Source of the DNA: Ancrocorticia sp047501485
GTDB taxonomy: Bacteria; Actinomycetota; Actinomycetes; Actinomycetales; Actinomycetaceae
Length of the DNA: 64,000 bases
Direction of reading: 5' to 3'
NCBI GenBank assembly: GCA_047501485.1
Contig: JAZDRN010000001.1
Span: 930,001 to 994,000 of the forward strand
Shown here: positions 52,338-60,863 of the stretch, in pieces
Numbering within the stretch: position 1 is the stretch's first letter
Layout of the letters: every line of letters starts with the position of its first letter
The notes under the pieces: model-generated
Databases searched by the model: none
What the model saw: the letters and a program-made list of their open reading frames with translations, nothing else
What the model was told of the DNA's origin: nothing
Program-made: the position numbers and the translations under genes

Positions 52338-52407
52338 TCGGTTGCGGGCGCGGGAATACCCAGCCTGTGCCGCCGTGGCCACTCTGGACGGGCCATATTC
52401 AAACTTG

Positions 52408-52465
52408 GTGGGAGTGTGCCGTTGCGCAACGCCTTATAAGGCGGAGCGCAACGCTGCACTCCCAC
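52408..52465. repeat. 58-bp interrupted palindrome
   Basis: Three exact stem segments, GTGGGAGTG/CACTCCCAC, CGTTGCGC/GCGCAACG and GCCTTA/TAAGGC, are nested with two symmetric 3-nt mismatches. The centre has no loop, so it could form a cruciform. It lies between the convergent lipoprotein and thiD genes. No T-run follows either side, which is unlike an ordinary intrinsic terminator. Confidence 0.85.
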
Positions 52466-52598
52466 ACAAGGAACCGACTCGGCCAGTTAGCTTCATCCGC
52501 CTGTCCGGTGAGCCCGGACGGCGGCTCCAGCGTGTCCGGCAGTACGCTCGGGCGCTGAGTGGGCTGCCCGGGCTCTGATCGTCCAGCTCGGCGGCGCC

Positions 52599-53531
52599 TT
52601 ACGAGGCCAATGGAGCGCCTTTCCCTGTAATCGTTTGCGGGAGATTCTCCCAGAGCCGATGGAAATGGTGGAGCGGTCCGTGCCCGGTGCCGACTTCGAG
52701 GAGATCGCTGGCGGCCAGGGAACTTTGGAGATATTCCTTGGCCGACCGGACACTGTCATGCATCCCATGGTGTGGAAGTAGCGCGGTGATCGCAGCGGAG
52801 AGAGTGCAGCCGGTGCCATGATCGTTATCCGTGGGGATGCGTGGTGCTCGCAACTCCGTGATGTCGGGTTCGGTGTCTCCGACAGGGCCGTAGAGTACGT
52901 CGATACTCCAGTCCGAGCTTGTGAGATGGCCACCCTTGAGGAGTACCCAGTCGCTTCCCAGCAGGCCCAGTTCGGCGCTCTTCTCTCGCATCAGCTCGAT
53001 GCTCCAGTCAGGTTCTTCCTCCAAGAGCTCCGCCGCTTCGGGCAGGTTCGGGGTGATGAGCCTGGCAGATGGGACGATGAGTTCGCGCAACGCCGCGACG
53101 GCATCGGGATCCAGCAGATGATCGCCGCTTTTGGCCACCATGACCGGGTCGACGACCACGTTGCGTGCGTCGTAGCGTCGCAGACGATCCGCAACCGTCT
53201 CGATGATCTGGGCATTGGCAAGCATTCCGATCTTCACGGCATCCACGCGAACGTCCTCGAAGACGGCATCGATCTGCTCACCGACGAAGGTGGGATCGAG
53301 ACTCACAACAGAATGCACCCCCCGAGTGTTCTGGGCCACCACGGCCGTGATGACCGACATGGCGTAGCCGCCCATGGCAGAGAAGGATTTGATATCGGCT
53401 TGCACCCCAGCTCCTCCGCTGGGATCGGTGCCGGCGATCGTGAGTACGTTCGCGATTCGGGGCTTCGCGAGGTCATCCTTACTGGGCGTTGTCTGGTGGA
53501 CGAGGCCTTGGGCCTCGAGTGGCGGTGTCAT
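52599..53531 (-). CDS. thiD: Bifunctional hydroxymethylpyrimidine (phosphate) kinase
   Basis: 310 residues, of which about 260 form the kinase. It phosphorylates HMP to HMP-phosphate and then to HMP-diphosphate, the substrate of ThiE. Motifs: VLTIAGTDPSGGAGVQADIKSF, ITAVVAQNT, KIGMLANAQII, VVVDPVMVAKSGDHLL and TDNDHGTGCTLSAAI (ribokinase-type catalytic Asp region). The first 25 residues are an extension. GAGGTCGCA precedes the ATG. A TPP riboswitch lies upstream, so it is regulated together with the distant thiM-thiE. Confidence 0.95.
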   Translation of the reverse strand: MTPPLEAQGLVHQTTPSKDDLAKPRIANVLTIAGTDPSGGAGVQADIKSFSAMGGYAMSVITAVVAQNTRGVHSVVSLDPTFVGEQIDAVFEDVRVDAVKIGMLANAQIIETVADRLRRYDARNVVVDPVMVAKSGDHLLDPDAVAALRELIVPSARLITPNLPEAAELLEEEPDWSIELMREKSAELGLLGSDWVLLKGGHLTSSDWSIDVLYGPVGDTEPDITELRAPRIPTDNDHGTGCTLSAAITALLPHHGMHDSVRSAKEYLQSSLAASDLLEVGTGHGPLHHFHRLWENLPQTITGKGAPLAS

Positions 53532-53578
53532 TGCGACCTCATTTCGCGAGGCCGGCAAAGGAAGGATCCCACGTAGAC

Positions 53579-53682
53579 CGGTCCCTTCGCCGGCATGATC
53601 CGGATCAGGTTCAAAGGGTCACCACGCTGCCCTGCAACGGTCCAGTGGTATCTCAGCCCCTTGGCGGGGCACCCCTCGGTAG
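53579..53682 (-). ncRNA. TPP riboswitch (THI element) of thiD
   Basis: On the minus strand: GAGGGGTGCC, GGGGCTGAGATACC, a long P3 extension, GACCCTTTGAACCTGATCC and GGCGAAGGGAC. The consensus blocks are all present, and it ends about 50 bp before the thiD start. Confidence 0.93.
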
Positions 53683-53792
53683 TGCCGATGATACCAAGTG
53701 GCCGCCGGGGAATGATCCGAGTATGGGCATTTGTCGAATACCCTTGGGATAACGGTTGCCAGGCCGCACGGTAAATCCGGCAACCTTGGCGT

Positions 53793-53819
53793 TAGAAGGT
53801 GGGAACTAGAAGGTGGGAA
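53793..53819 (+). repeat. Duplicated ribosome-binding region of the GntR gene
   Basis: TAGAAGGTGGGAA occurs twice, 14 bp apart, immediately before the GntR ATG, so the gene has two Shine-Dalgarno-like sequences. Confidence 0.75.
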
Positions 53820-53823
53820 ATAG

Positions 53824-54528
53824 ATGAGCCGTGAGTCTCTGGTTGATGGCCTGATCGGTGAACTGCTCGACGATATCTCCACCGGACGGCTCGTGGAGGG
53901 AGAGCCGATCCCGTCGGAGGCCGAACTCGCTGAACGGTTCAAGGTCAATCGGCTGACGATTCGCGAAGCGCTGCGCAAGATGCAGGCCCAAGGGATCATT
54001 CGTACCGTTCCTGGGCGACGCAGCGAGCTGAACCCGGTCTCGCAGTGGGTGGACATCGGAGCGGCACTGCGGATCGTCGGAGCACGCATCGGAGCCAAAG
54101 AGGCTTCTATACAATTGCTGCAATTGCGGCGGATGATCGAGACCGAAGCCTGCGGCCTAGCCGCGCCGAGGATGGACGAGGCCGCTTTGAAGGCCTTGGA
54201 GTGGGAACTCGATGGTATGCGCACCGCATCCGCCGTCAACGATGTCGACAAGTTCGTCCGACACGATATCGCCTTCCACGACATCATCCTCGAAGCTTCG
54301 GGAAACGCACTGTTGAGGATTCTCCTCGATCCTCTGCAGACCCTCCTGGAGGAAGGACGCACGCAGACGTCACGGGTTCCTGAGGTGCAACGCAACGCGG
54401 TGAGGATGCATGCGGCCATCGTCGAGGCGCTGCGCTCAGGGGATGCCCGTAAGGCACACGACGCCATGTCGGCGCATATCACCCAGACCGAGCGCGATCT
54501 CGCGCACTATGTGCTCTCGCGGATCTGA
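53824..54528 (+). CDS. GntR-family (FadR subfamily) regulator
   Basis: 234 residues. The winged helix is LVEGEPIPSEAELAERFKVN and LTIREALRKMQAQGII; the FadR-type helical effector domain (FCD) has LQLRRMIETEACGLA and the metal-site pattern DIAFHDIILEASGN with later His (MHAAIVEALRSGD). FCD proteins bind carboxylic acids, often via a metal, which suits the acid-sugar operon that follows. A palindrome in the downstream promoter is its likely site. Confidence 0.9.
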   Translation: MSRESLVDGLIGELLDDISTGRLVEGEPIPSEAELAERFKVNRLTIREALRKMQAQGIIRTVPGRRSELNPVSQWVDIGAALRIVGARIGAKEASIQLLQLRRMIETEACGLAAPRMDEAALKALEWELDGMRTASAVNDVDKFVRHDIAFHDIILEASGNALLRILLDPLQTLLEEGRTQTSRVPEVQRNAVRMHAAIVEALRSGDARKAHDAMSAHITQTERDLAHYVLSRI

Positions 54529-54612
54529 ATCGACTGTGCACCGTGTGGCGGGTCCCGCCGCCGGACGCGAGGATTGCGCTGAAATCGGCGTAACTCATTT
54601 CACATCAACCCA

Positions 54613-54656
54613 TTGACAATGGGATCGGCGTGGGTAAGATCGGATATCAGATATCC
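54613..54656 (+). promoter_or_regulatory. Promoter and GntR-type operator of the acid-sugar operon
   Basis: TTGACA (54613-54618), 16-bp spacer, TAAGAT (54635-54640), then the perfect palindrome GGATATCAGATATCC (54642-54656) over the expected start site. The remaining 240 bp to the kinase gene is a long leader with nothing else recognised. Confidence 0.7.
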
Positions 54657-54902
54657 AATATCTTGATGTCCCTGCGGCTAGCGCCGCTCAGCTACAACAA
54701 TGCCGTTGACAAGCTTCCTGGTTGAATCCACCCGCGGGTGGTCTCCCGTCCTATCCCTCTGACCTCCGGCCGTGCCGCGAAATAGCGGCGTGTGTCCGGT
54801 GCCCACCATCCCAGCCGTGCAGCGCCTTGTGCGGGCGACCGACGACGAATTGAACGCAACTGTCCCGATGACCATGGCGTCGGCAAGAGAGGAATGATCC
54901 GA

Positions 54903-56318
54903 ATGAAGAAAAGTGAACTCGTGAATGGCATGCCCGCTCCGCCGGAGCTGACGGCCAACGATGTCCAGAAGGCAAGCGAAGGCAGAGCCCGCCAGCTCGT
55001 CGTATTGGATGACGACCCGACGGGAACCCAATCTGTCGCGGAGTTGCCAGTGCTGAACGCGTGGAGCGAGTCAGATCTGCGCTGGGCGCTGGAAACCGGT
55101 GCCGGTGCCGTCTACGTCATGACCAATTCACGGTCGTTGCCGCCGCAACAGGCGGCTGAACGAAATCGCGAAGTCGTCAAGGCGGCTTTGGCCGCGGCGA
55201 AATCCTTGGGTGTCGAGATCGACTTCGTGTCCCGTGGAGACTCAACGTTGCGCGGGCATTTTCCACTGGAGCCGGAGACCATCATCGAAACGCTGGAAGA
55301 GTCGGGGGTCGGCATCGACGGAGTCGTCATCGTCCCAGCGTTCGCGGATGCGGGCCGCATCACGGTCAACAGCATCCACTACGCAGGCAATGACGAGGAT
55401 GGTTTCGTTCCCGTGGGGGAGACCGAGTTCGCGCGCGATGCCACCTTCGGCTATCGAAGCTCCGATCTTCGTGACTGGGTGGAGGAAAAGACCGAGGGAG
55501 CCGTTCGATCCGGCGATGTCGCGGTGATCGACCTGCCCACGCTGCGCTCCTCACTAGACGAAGTGACGAGGATTCTCTCCGGGTTGACCGGCGGCCAGCC
55601 CGTGGTCGTCGATATCGTGGAAGAATCCGATATCCGGGCGCTGGCTCTCGCGCTTCTCGCCGCACAAGACGAAGGCAAGCGCTTTGTCTATCGGGTGGGG
55701 CCGCCTTTCGTGCGAGCCATGATCGGGCAACCGGTTCTCGATCCGCTCACGGGAGATGACGTCTCCGCGATCCGTTCCGAGGAGTCCGTCAACGGTGGGC
55801 TGATCGTGGTGGGGTCACACGTGGATCTGACTACGCGCCAGCTCAACGATCTGCGAAAGCGGCGCGCCCCACGCGAATTCGAGATCGACGTCGCCAAGGT
55901 GCTCGGCGAAGAGCGGCACGCCCACCTCGAGGACTTGGTCGCCAAAGTGAGCGAAGCGCTTCGAGAGGGCAATGTGGTCCTGTCCACGTCACGCACATTG
56001 GTCAAGGGGAGCGACGGAGACGACTCCCTCCGTATCGCGCGCGAGGTGTCCGACGCCGTCGTCGATATCGTCCGGAAGGTGTTGGACATTGCTCCTCCGC
56101 GTTTCGTCATCGCCAAGGGTGGCATCACATCCTCCGATGTGGCCTCGCGCGGCCTGGAGATCGGACGCGCGATGGTACGTGGTCCGATGCTGCCGGGAAT
56201 CGTGTCCCTATGGGAGCCGATCATGGGGCCGGCGCAGGGCATTCCCTACATCGTCTTCGCTGGCAACGTCGGCAATGGCCGCTCCCTTGCCGACGTCGTC
56301 GACAAACTTTCACAGTAG
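54903..56318 (+). CDS. otnK: Four-carbon acid sugar kinase family protein (3-oxo-tetronate kinase-like)
   Basis: 471 residues with both domains of the DUF1537 family: the N-terminal substrate domain (VVLDDDPTGTQSVAELPVL, VMTNSRSLPPQQA, FVSRGDSTLRGHFPLE, IVPAFADAGRITVNSIHYAG) and the C-terminal ATP domain (FVIAKGGITSSDVASRGL, MLPGIVSLWEP). OtnK phosphorylates 2-oxo or 3-oxo-tetronates from threonate/erythronate breakdown. First gene of an operon with an LtnD-like dehydrogenase and GntP permease, but no OtnC aldolase or OtnI isomerase is adjacent. AGAGGA lies 11 nt before the ATG. Confidence 0.9.
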   Translation: MKKSELVNGMPAPPELTANDVQKASEGRARQLVVLDDDPTGTQSVAELPVLNAWSESDLRWALETGAGAVYVMTNSRSLPPQQAAERNREVVKAALAAAKSLGVEIDFVSRGDSTLRGHFPLEPETIIETLEESGVGIDGVVIVPAFADAGRITVNSIHYAGNDEDGFVPVGETEFARDATFGYRSSDLRDWVEEKTEGAVRSGDVAVIDLPTLRSSLDEVTRILSGLTGGQPVVVDIVEESDIRALALALLAAQDEGKRFVYRVGPPFVRAMIGQPVLDPLTGDDVSAIRSEESVNGGLIVVGSHVDLTTRQLNDLRKRRAPREFEIDVAKVLGEERHAHLEDLVAKVSEALREGNVVLSTSRTLVKGSDGDDSLRIAREVSDAVVDIVRKVLDIAPPRFVIAKGGITSSDVASRGLEIGRAMVRGPMLPGIVSLWEPIMGPAQGIPYIVFAGNVGNGRSLADVVDKLSQ

Positions 56319-56402
56319 TCACCCGAGCGCCTGGAGCGTTCAACTGTTTCCAGAATTCAACTCAAGCAAGTTTCGCTCAGCAGATGATCAAAGGAGATTG
56401 AC

Positions 56403-57302
56403 ATGAGCAACTCAACCATAGCCGTCCTCGGACTCGGAGCCATGGGGCTGCCGATGGCCACCCGCCTCGCGGAGAAATTCGCGGTCCGGAGTTTCGACAT
56501 CGCGTCGTCCCGCATGGAACTGGCGAAAGAAGCGGGTGTTGCACCGACGGGTTCAGCCCGGGAAGCCGCCACCGGAGCGGACATCGTCCTGTTGGCTGTT
56601 CGCAATCGTGCCCAGTTGGATGCGGCTCTCTTCGGCGATGACGGCGTCACCGATGTCCTGAAGCCGGGAGCCACGATCGTTCTCACATCGACCGTGGGCA
56701 TCGAGGCGGTACGCGAGGTGGCGGTACAGCTGGATGCGCTCGGCCTGCATATCGTGGACGCGCCGGTCTCCGGCGGGCCGGTGCGCGCGGGAAATGGCGA
56801 CCTTCTCATCGTCGTCGGCGCCACCGACGACGCCTACGCCGCGGCCGTCGAGGTGCTGGAACAGCTTGCCTCCACCCTGGTGAGAATCGGCGCCAACCCC
56901 GGTGACGGCCAGGCGATGAAGACGGTCAACCAACTGCTGTGCGGCGTGCATATCGCCGCCGGAGCCGAGGCTCTTGCCCTTGCGGAAGCGCTGGGCATCG
57001 ACCCGGCCGTCGCGCTCGAAACTCTCGGTGCGGGAGCTGCGGCCTCCTTCATGCTGGCCGACCGCGGCCCACGCATGCTGCAAGCCTACGACGAGGGCGG
57101 CGCCGAGGTGCGCAGCCGTATCGACATCTTCACCAAGGACATGGGCATCGTCAACAGTGCCGCCCGAGCGGTGGGCATTGCGACGCCGATTGCCGCCGCG
57201 GCAGAGAATCTCTACGTGATTGCGGAAGCCGCTGGAAACGGGGCGAAGGACGATTCTTCCGTCATCACGGTGATGGCACCGACTCGCAAGGGGACCGTCT
57301 GA
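56403..57302 (+). CDS. ltnD: Beta-hydroxyacid dehydrogenase (L-threonate dehydrogenase-like)
   Basis: 299 residues. The NAD-binding motif is IAVLGLGAMGLPMATRLAE, the substrate loop DAPVSGGPVRAGNGDL, the catalytic Lys in GQAMKTVNQLLCG and the C-terminal helix KDMGIVNSAAR. LtnD oxidises L-threonate at C2; neighbours OtnK and GntP support a tetronate substrate. The symbol is by context. AAAGGAG lies before the ATG. Confidence 0.85.
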   Translation: MSNSTIAVLGLGAMGLPMATRLAEKFAVRSFDIASSRMELAKEAGVAPTGSAREAATGADIVLLAVRNRAQLDAALFGDDGVTDVLKPGATIVLTSTVGIEAVREVAVQLDALGLHIVDAPVSGGPVRAGNGDLLIVVGATDDAYAAAVEVLEQLASTLVRIGANPGDGQAMKTVNQLLCGVHIAAGAEALALAEALGIDPAVALETLGAGAAASFMLADRGPRMLQAYDEGGAEVRSRIDIFTKDMGIVNSAARAVGIATPIAAAAENLYVIAEAAGNGAKDDSSVITVMAPTRKGTV

Positions 57303-58666
57303 TGGGAACCACGGGTCTTCTGATCACCGCGCTCGGCGCGGTAGCGGTACTCCTCGTTCTCGTCATAAAAATCGAGCTGCCCGCCTTCGTCTCCCTTCTG
57401 CTGGTGGCGATGGGAACGGCCCTCGTCACCGGGATCCCGTTGGAGAACGTGGTTCCCGCCCTCATCACCGGGATGGGCAACGTGTTGGGCTCGGTAGCTA
57501 TCGTCGTGGGTCTGGGATCCATGCTCGGCAGACTCATCGAGGTCTCCGGGGGAGCGGATCACCTCGCCTATGTGTTCACCGAGAAACTCGGGCGCAAACG
57601 CGTGATCGCTGCCGTGACGATCGCAGCGTTCATCCTCGGCATTCCGGTGTTCTTCGACGTAGGTTTCATCATCCTGGCACCCCTGGTCTTCGGGTTCGCG
57701 AAGGTTGCGGGGATCAACCCGCTCAAGATCGGCCTGCCCGTCGGCGTCGTGCTCCTCACCGTTCACGTCGCACTGCCTCCGCATCCGGGTCCGGTTGCAG
57801 CCGCCGCCCAGGTCGGAGCCGACGTCGGTCTCATGACCATCGTTGGCCTGGCAATCTGCGTCGTGGTCGGAGTCGTGGGGTTCTTCGCCGCAAAGATCTT
57901 CAAGGTGGACAAGATCGTCCTCTCCGAGTCTCCCGCTTCACAGGCGCTCAACGACGAGAAGGAATCGCTCGCATCGCGCACCGACACGAGGCTGGTCCCC
58001 AGTGCGGGCACGGTGGTCTCGTTGATCGTCCTGCCGATCCTGCTCATCATGGTGGGGTCGACCTTGCTGACGATTCTCGACGATGATTCCTCGTTGCGTC
58101 CGTTCGCCTCTTTCATCGGCGCACCGACGACGGCACTTCTCATCGGACTTCTCGTCGCCTACGTGGTGATAGGGAACAAGGCGTGCTGGGGGAAGTCCCG
58201 TCGCAGCTCGGTCGCGGATTCTGCCCTCCCGATGGTGGCGGTTATCATCTTCGTCACCGGTGCCGGCGGCGCGTTCGGCAACGTGCTGGTGGAATCGGGT
58301 ATCGGTGACTCGCTTGCCAGCTCGCTGACTGCGATGGGCATGCCCACGATCGTCGCTGCCTTCGTCATCTCTTTGGCGTTGCGGGCGGCGCAGGGCTCGG
58401 CAACGGTAGCGATTCTGACGACGGCGGGTTTGTTGTCCACAGCGATCGCCGACGGCGGATACTCCTCGCTTCAGGTTGTCCTCATCACCCTGGCCATCGG
58501 TTTCGGCGCGCTCGGGCTCTCCCACATCAACGACTCGGGATTCTGGATCGTGACGAAGTACCTCGGGCTCTCAGTCGCCGATGGCCTGCGTACCTGGACG
58601 GTTCTCACAACGATCTGCGGAGTGACGGGATTCCTTCTGACCTGGGGTATTTTCCTTCTGGTCTAG
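57302..58666 (+). CDS. GntP-family gluconate/tetronate permease
   Basis: 454 residues with about 12-14 helices. Family features: GLGSMLGRLIEVSGGADHLA, GIPVFFDVGFIILAPLVFG, VHVALPPHPGPVAAAA, VTGAGGAFGNVLVESG, LRAAQGSATVAILTTAGL and GLSHINDSGFWIVTKYLGLS. It imports sugar acids with protons. The ATG shares one base with the dehydrogenase stop (TGATG), so translation is coupled. The long frame reading in from upstream is a shadow. Confidence 0.92.
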   Translation: MGTTGLLITALGAVAVLLVLVIKIELPAFVSLLLVAMGTALVTGIPLENVVPALITGMGNVLGSVAIVVGLGSMLGRLIEVSGGADHLAYVFTEKLGRKRVIAAVTIAAFILGIPVFFDVGFIILAPLVFGFAKVAGINPLKIGLPVGVVLLTVHVALPPHPGPVAAAAQVGADVGLMTIVGLAICVVVGVVGFFAAKIFKVDKIVLSESPASQALNDEKESLASRTDTRLVPSAGTVVSLIVLPILLIMVGSTLLTILDDDSSLRPFASFIGAPTTALLIGLLVAYVVIGNKACWGKSRRSSVADSALPMVAVIIFVTGAGGAFGNVLVESGIGDSLASSLTAMGMPTIVAAFVISLALRAAQGSATVAILTTAGLLSTAIADGGYSSLQVVLITLAIGFGALGLSHINDSGFWIVTKYLGLSVADGLRTWTVLTTICGVTGFLLTWGIFLLV

Positions 58667-58728
58667 ACACTCGACAACCGCTCGCCGATCGCTCCTGGTA
58701 TCGAACGGTTGAGAGCGCGAGCCCTCCC

Positions 58729-58765
58729 TCCGGCCCACCTCCCTTCGAACGGGACGTGGGCCGGA
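58729..58765. terminator. Hairpin terminator of the acid-sugar operon
   Basis: Perfect 10-bp stem TCCGGCCCAC / GTGGGCCGGA with a 17-nt loop, 62 bp behind the permease gene. It has no T-run. Confidence 0.6.
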
Positions 58766-59029
58766 CAGGCCAGTAGCCTCTCTTCCTTCGTGGTCGCCGC
58801 TACTCATCCTTCGCCACTGCTCAAGGAGCCGGGTAGAAGGATAAAAATCCGTATTCGGCTCCGGCCCGTTAATAAAGTGCCAAAAATGGCCAGATCCGGA
58901 GTTTTATTTCGCCATCCGGGCGCTGTCGAACAGATTGTTCGTTCTGGATACGCCAAGAGAAAAGTGCGATATATATGAGAGGCAGATTCAAAGGCATCCG
59001 ATGGGGGATGCGATTATCACGGAGGAAGT
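58766..59029. other. AT-richer spacer before the HsdR-N-type gene
   Basis: Base composition drops noticeably here and stays lower through the next gene, with runs such as GATAAAAATCC and GCGATATATATGAG. I see no gene, repeat or mobile-element end. A Shine-Dalgarno (GGAGGAAG) closes it. Confidence 0.5.
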
Positions 59030-60121
59030 ATGGACTTCGCGGACGCGCTCATCCTTTTGTCGAAAAAGGTCGAAGAGCAATGGGAAGGTGTCGTGACGGA
59101 AGAAGGGACCAAGAATGCTTTCATCATGCCCTTTATTTCAACCGTCCTGGGTTACGACGTATTCAACCCTCTGGAAGTCATCCCTGAGTTCACCGCGGAT
59201 GTTGGGATAAAGAAGGGTGAAAAGGTTGATTACGCGATCAAGGCCGCTGGAGAAATCCAGATACTGGTCGAGTGCAAGAAGACTTCCGGAATTCTAAGTG
59301 CTGATCATGCATCCCAGCTTTTCCGTTATTTCACGGTGACATCAGCCCGGGTCGCGATTCTGACCAATGGCCGCGTCTATAATTTCTACACCGATCTTGA
59401 CGAGCCGAACAAGATGGACAGCAAACCTTTCCTTGTGCTCGATCTGCTGGATATCGACGAGACTATTCTTCCCGAGCTCAGGAAGCTTGCGAAAGCCAAT
59501 TTCGATCTCGATTCGATAGTGAGCTCCGCTGAAGAGCTCAAGTACGTTGGTGCGATGAAACGGGAGATCTCGAAGGAGTTTCGTGAGCCGAGCCTTGAAT
59601 TCGCCAGGCTATTGACCAAGCGAGTATACGACGGCTCCTTTACACAATCCGTGCAGGAAAAGTTCCAGCCATTGGTGTTGAAGGCGCTTTCGCAGTATTT
59701 GACCGAGCGGGTCAACGAAAGACTAAAGAACGCTTTGGGGGTCAGTGAGGTTCTGACAGAAGAAGAAGCGATACCTGTTACTGTTGAGCCAGTTGACGTA
59801 CGAGACGAGATACTTGGCGAAAACAATGGTATCGAGACAACAGAAGAGGAACTTTTCGCCTTCAGCATCATCAAGGCTATCGTCTGCGCCGAGGTTGCGC
59901 CAGAAAGAGTGGTCTACCGCGATGCGAAATCCTACTTCTCTGTCTTGTTGGACGATAACAATCGACGACTGATTGCTCGCTGCTACTTCAACGCAAAGTC
60001 AACGCGGCGGATCGGAATTGCCGATGAGGACAAGAACATCGTTCGATACGACATCAATGATCTACAAGACATCTACCACCTATCCGACCAGCTGAGGGAA
60101 GCCGTACGCCGCTATCTTTAG
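59030..60121 (+). CDS. Stand-alone type I restriction HsdR N-terminal-like nuclease
   Basis: 363 residues. The N-terminal 150 residues match the HSDR_N_2-type PD-(D/E)xK nuclease: NAFIMPFISTVLGYDVFNP, EFTADVGIKKGEKVDYAI (Asp) and IQILVECKKTSG (Glu-x-Lys), then SQLFRYFTVTSARVAILTNG. No helicase, specificity or methylase gene is present, and the C-terminal half (AKSYFSVLLDDNNRRLIARCYF) matches the self-standing family seen in many genomes. The nucleic-acid substrate is unknown; defence is a guess. Codon use is AT-richer than neighbours, suggesting transfer. Confidence 0.82.
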   Translation: MDFADALILLSKKVEEQWEGVVTEEGTKNAFIMPFISTVLGYDVFNPLEVIPEFTADVGIKKGEKVDYAIKAAGEIQILVECKKTSGILSADHASQLFRYFTVTSARVAILTNGRVYNFYTDLDEPNKMDSKPFLVLDLLDIDETILPELRKLAKANFDLDSIVSSAEELKYVGAMKREISKEFREPSLEFARLLTKRVYDGSFTQSVQEKFQPLVLKALSQYLTERVNERLKNALGVSEVLTEEEAIPVTVEPVDVRDEILGENNGIETTEEELFAFSIIKAIVCAEVAPERVVYRDAKSYFSVLLDDNNRRLIARCYFNAKSTRRIGIADEDKNIVRYDINDLQDIYHLSDQLREAVRRYL

Positions 60122-60204
60122 ACAATCCGCTCTCAAGGCAAGCGCGCCGAGAAGTCCTTTGAGGGGCGGTGCGTTGTGCCCCGGGTGTCGAGAAGCTGCG
60201 CGAA

Positions 60205-60257
60205 CCCTCCCTCTGGTTTTGCATCCGTTCTCACGGAAGAGCGGCCCAGAGGGAGGG
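60205..60257. terminator. Long hairpin behind the HsdR-N-type gene
   Basis: CCCTCCCTCTGG and CCAGAGGGAGGG form a perfect 12-bp stem around a 29-nt loop, 83 bp after the stop. A terminator is the likely role. Confidence 0.6.
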
Positions 60258-60592
60258 CTCCCTTATTGCCTGCTGCACTATAGCTAAGGAATATTCCGCC
60301 GAGTCCGCCGGCCGAGCGGTTGCGATCGCCTGGCGGGCGCCGTGCTGAAACTCGTGACGATTTGGGGCGATGATCCCAGATGACGCCCCTGGAAGAGATT
60401 AAGCGGGTGGTCAGATATCCTATCCGGCTTGTGAATGTGCGGGGCACGTGCGTCTAATGAGAGGACTAATGTCCCGGCCTGGGCGGGTTTACGCCATGTG
60501 ATCCAGGCCATAGGCGGCCGTGTTGCGCGTCACATGCCAAAGAAGCTATGGTGACGGTATCAACAAAATACTTTTTCGAGATGGTTTTGAAG

Positions 60593-60633
60593 GCTCGCAC
60601 GTGACCGATGTCAGTGCGGGCTTTTTCGTTTTC
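60593..60633 (+). terminator. Intrinsic terminator in the leader of the aldolase operon
   Basis: GCTCGCAC pairs with GTGCGGGC (one wobble) and an inner TGAC/GTCA extends the stem, closed by CGAT and followed at once by TTTTTCGTTTT. It is 230 bp before the first gene of its direction and after a possible -10 TATGGT at 60547-60552. It therefore reads as a leader terminator. The operon encodes a GlpP-type antiterminator. Confidence 0.75.
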
Positions 60634-60745
60634 ATGGATGTAGATGGAGATTGACTTCCATGAGGGCGTCTGAAGACGTGAGGGCCTCTGAAGGCCAGAA
60701 GACCATCTGGAGCGGAAGCGGATCAACCGCCAGTTTCACGTCACA

Positions 60746-60825
60746 AGGACCAGAACCACCTAACGCTTTCACCAGGACCAGAACCACCTAACGCTTTCAC
60801 CAGGACCAGAACCACCCAACACCTT
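60746..60825. repeat. 28-bp tandem repeats in the aldolase leader
   Basis: Two identical 28-bp units starting AGGACCAGAACCACCTAACG (60746-60773 and 60774-60801) and a third partial, diverged copy. They lie between the leader terminator and the aldolase gene. The remainder of the 742-bp gap (60258-60592) shows no gene. Confidence 0.88.
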
Positions 60826-60863
60826 CCGGTCCATCTGTATCTCGACTTCAAAGGAGAAGAACA

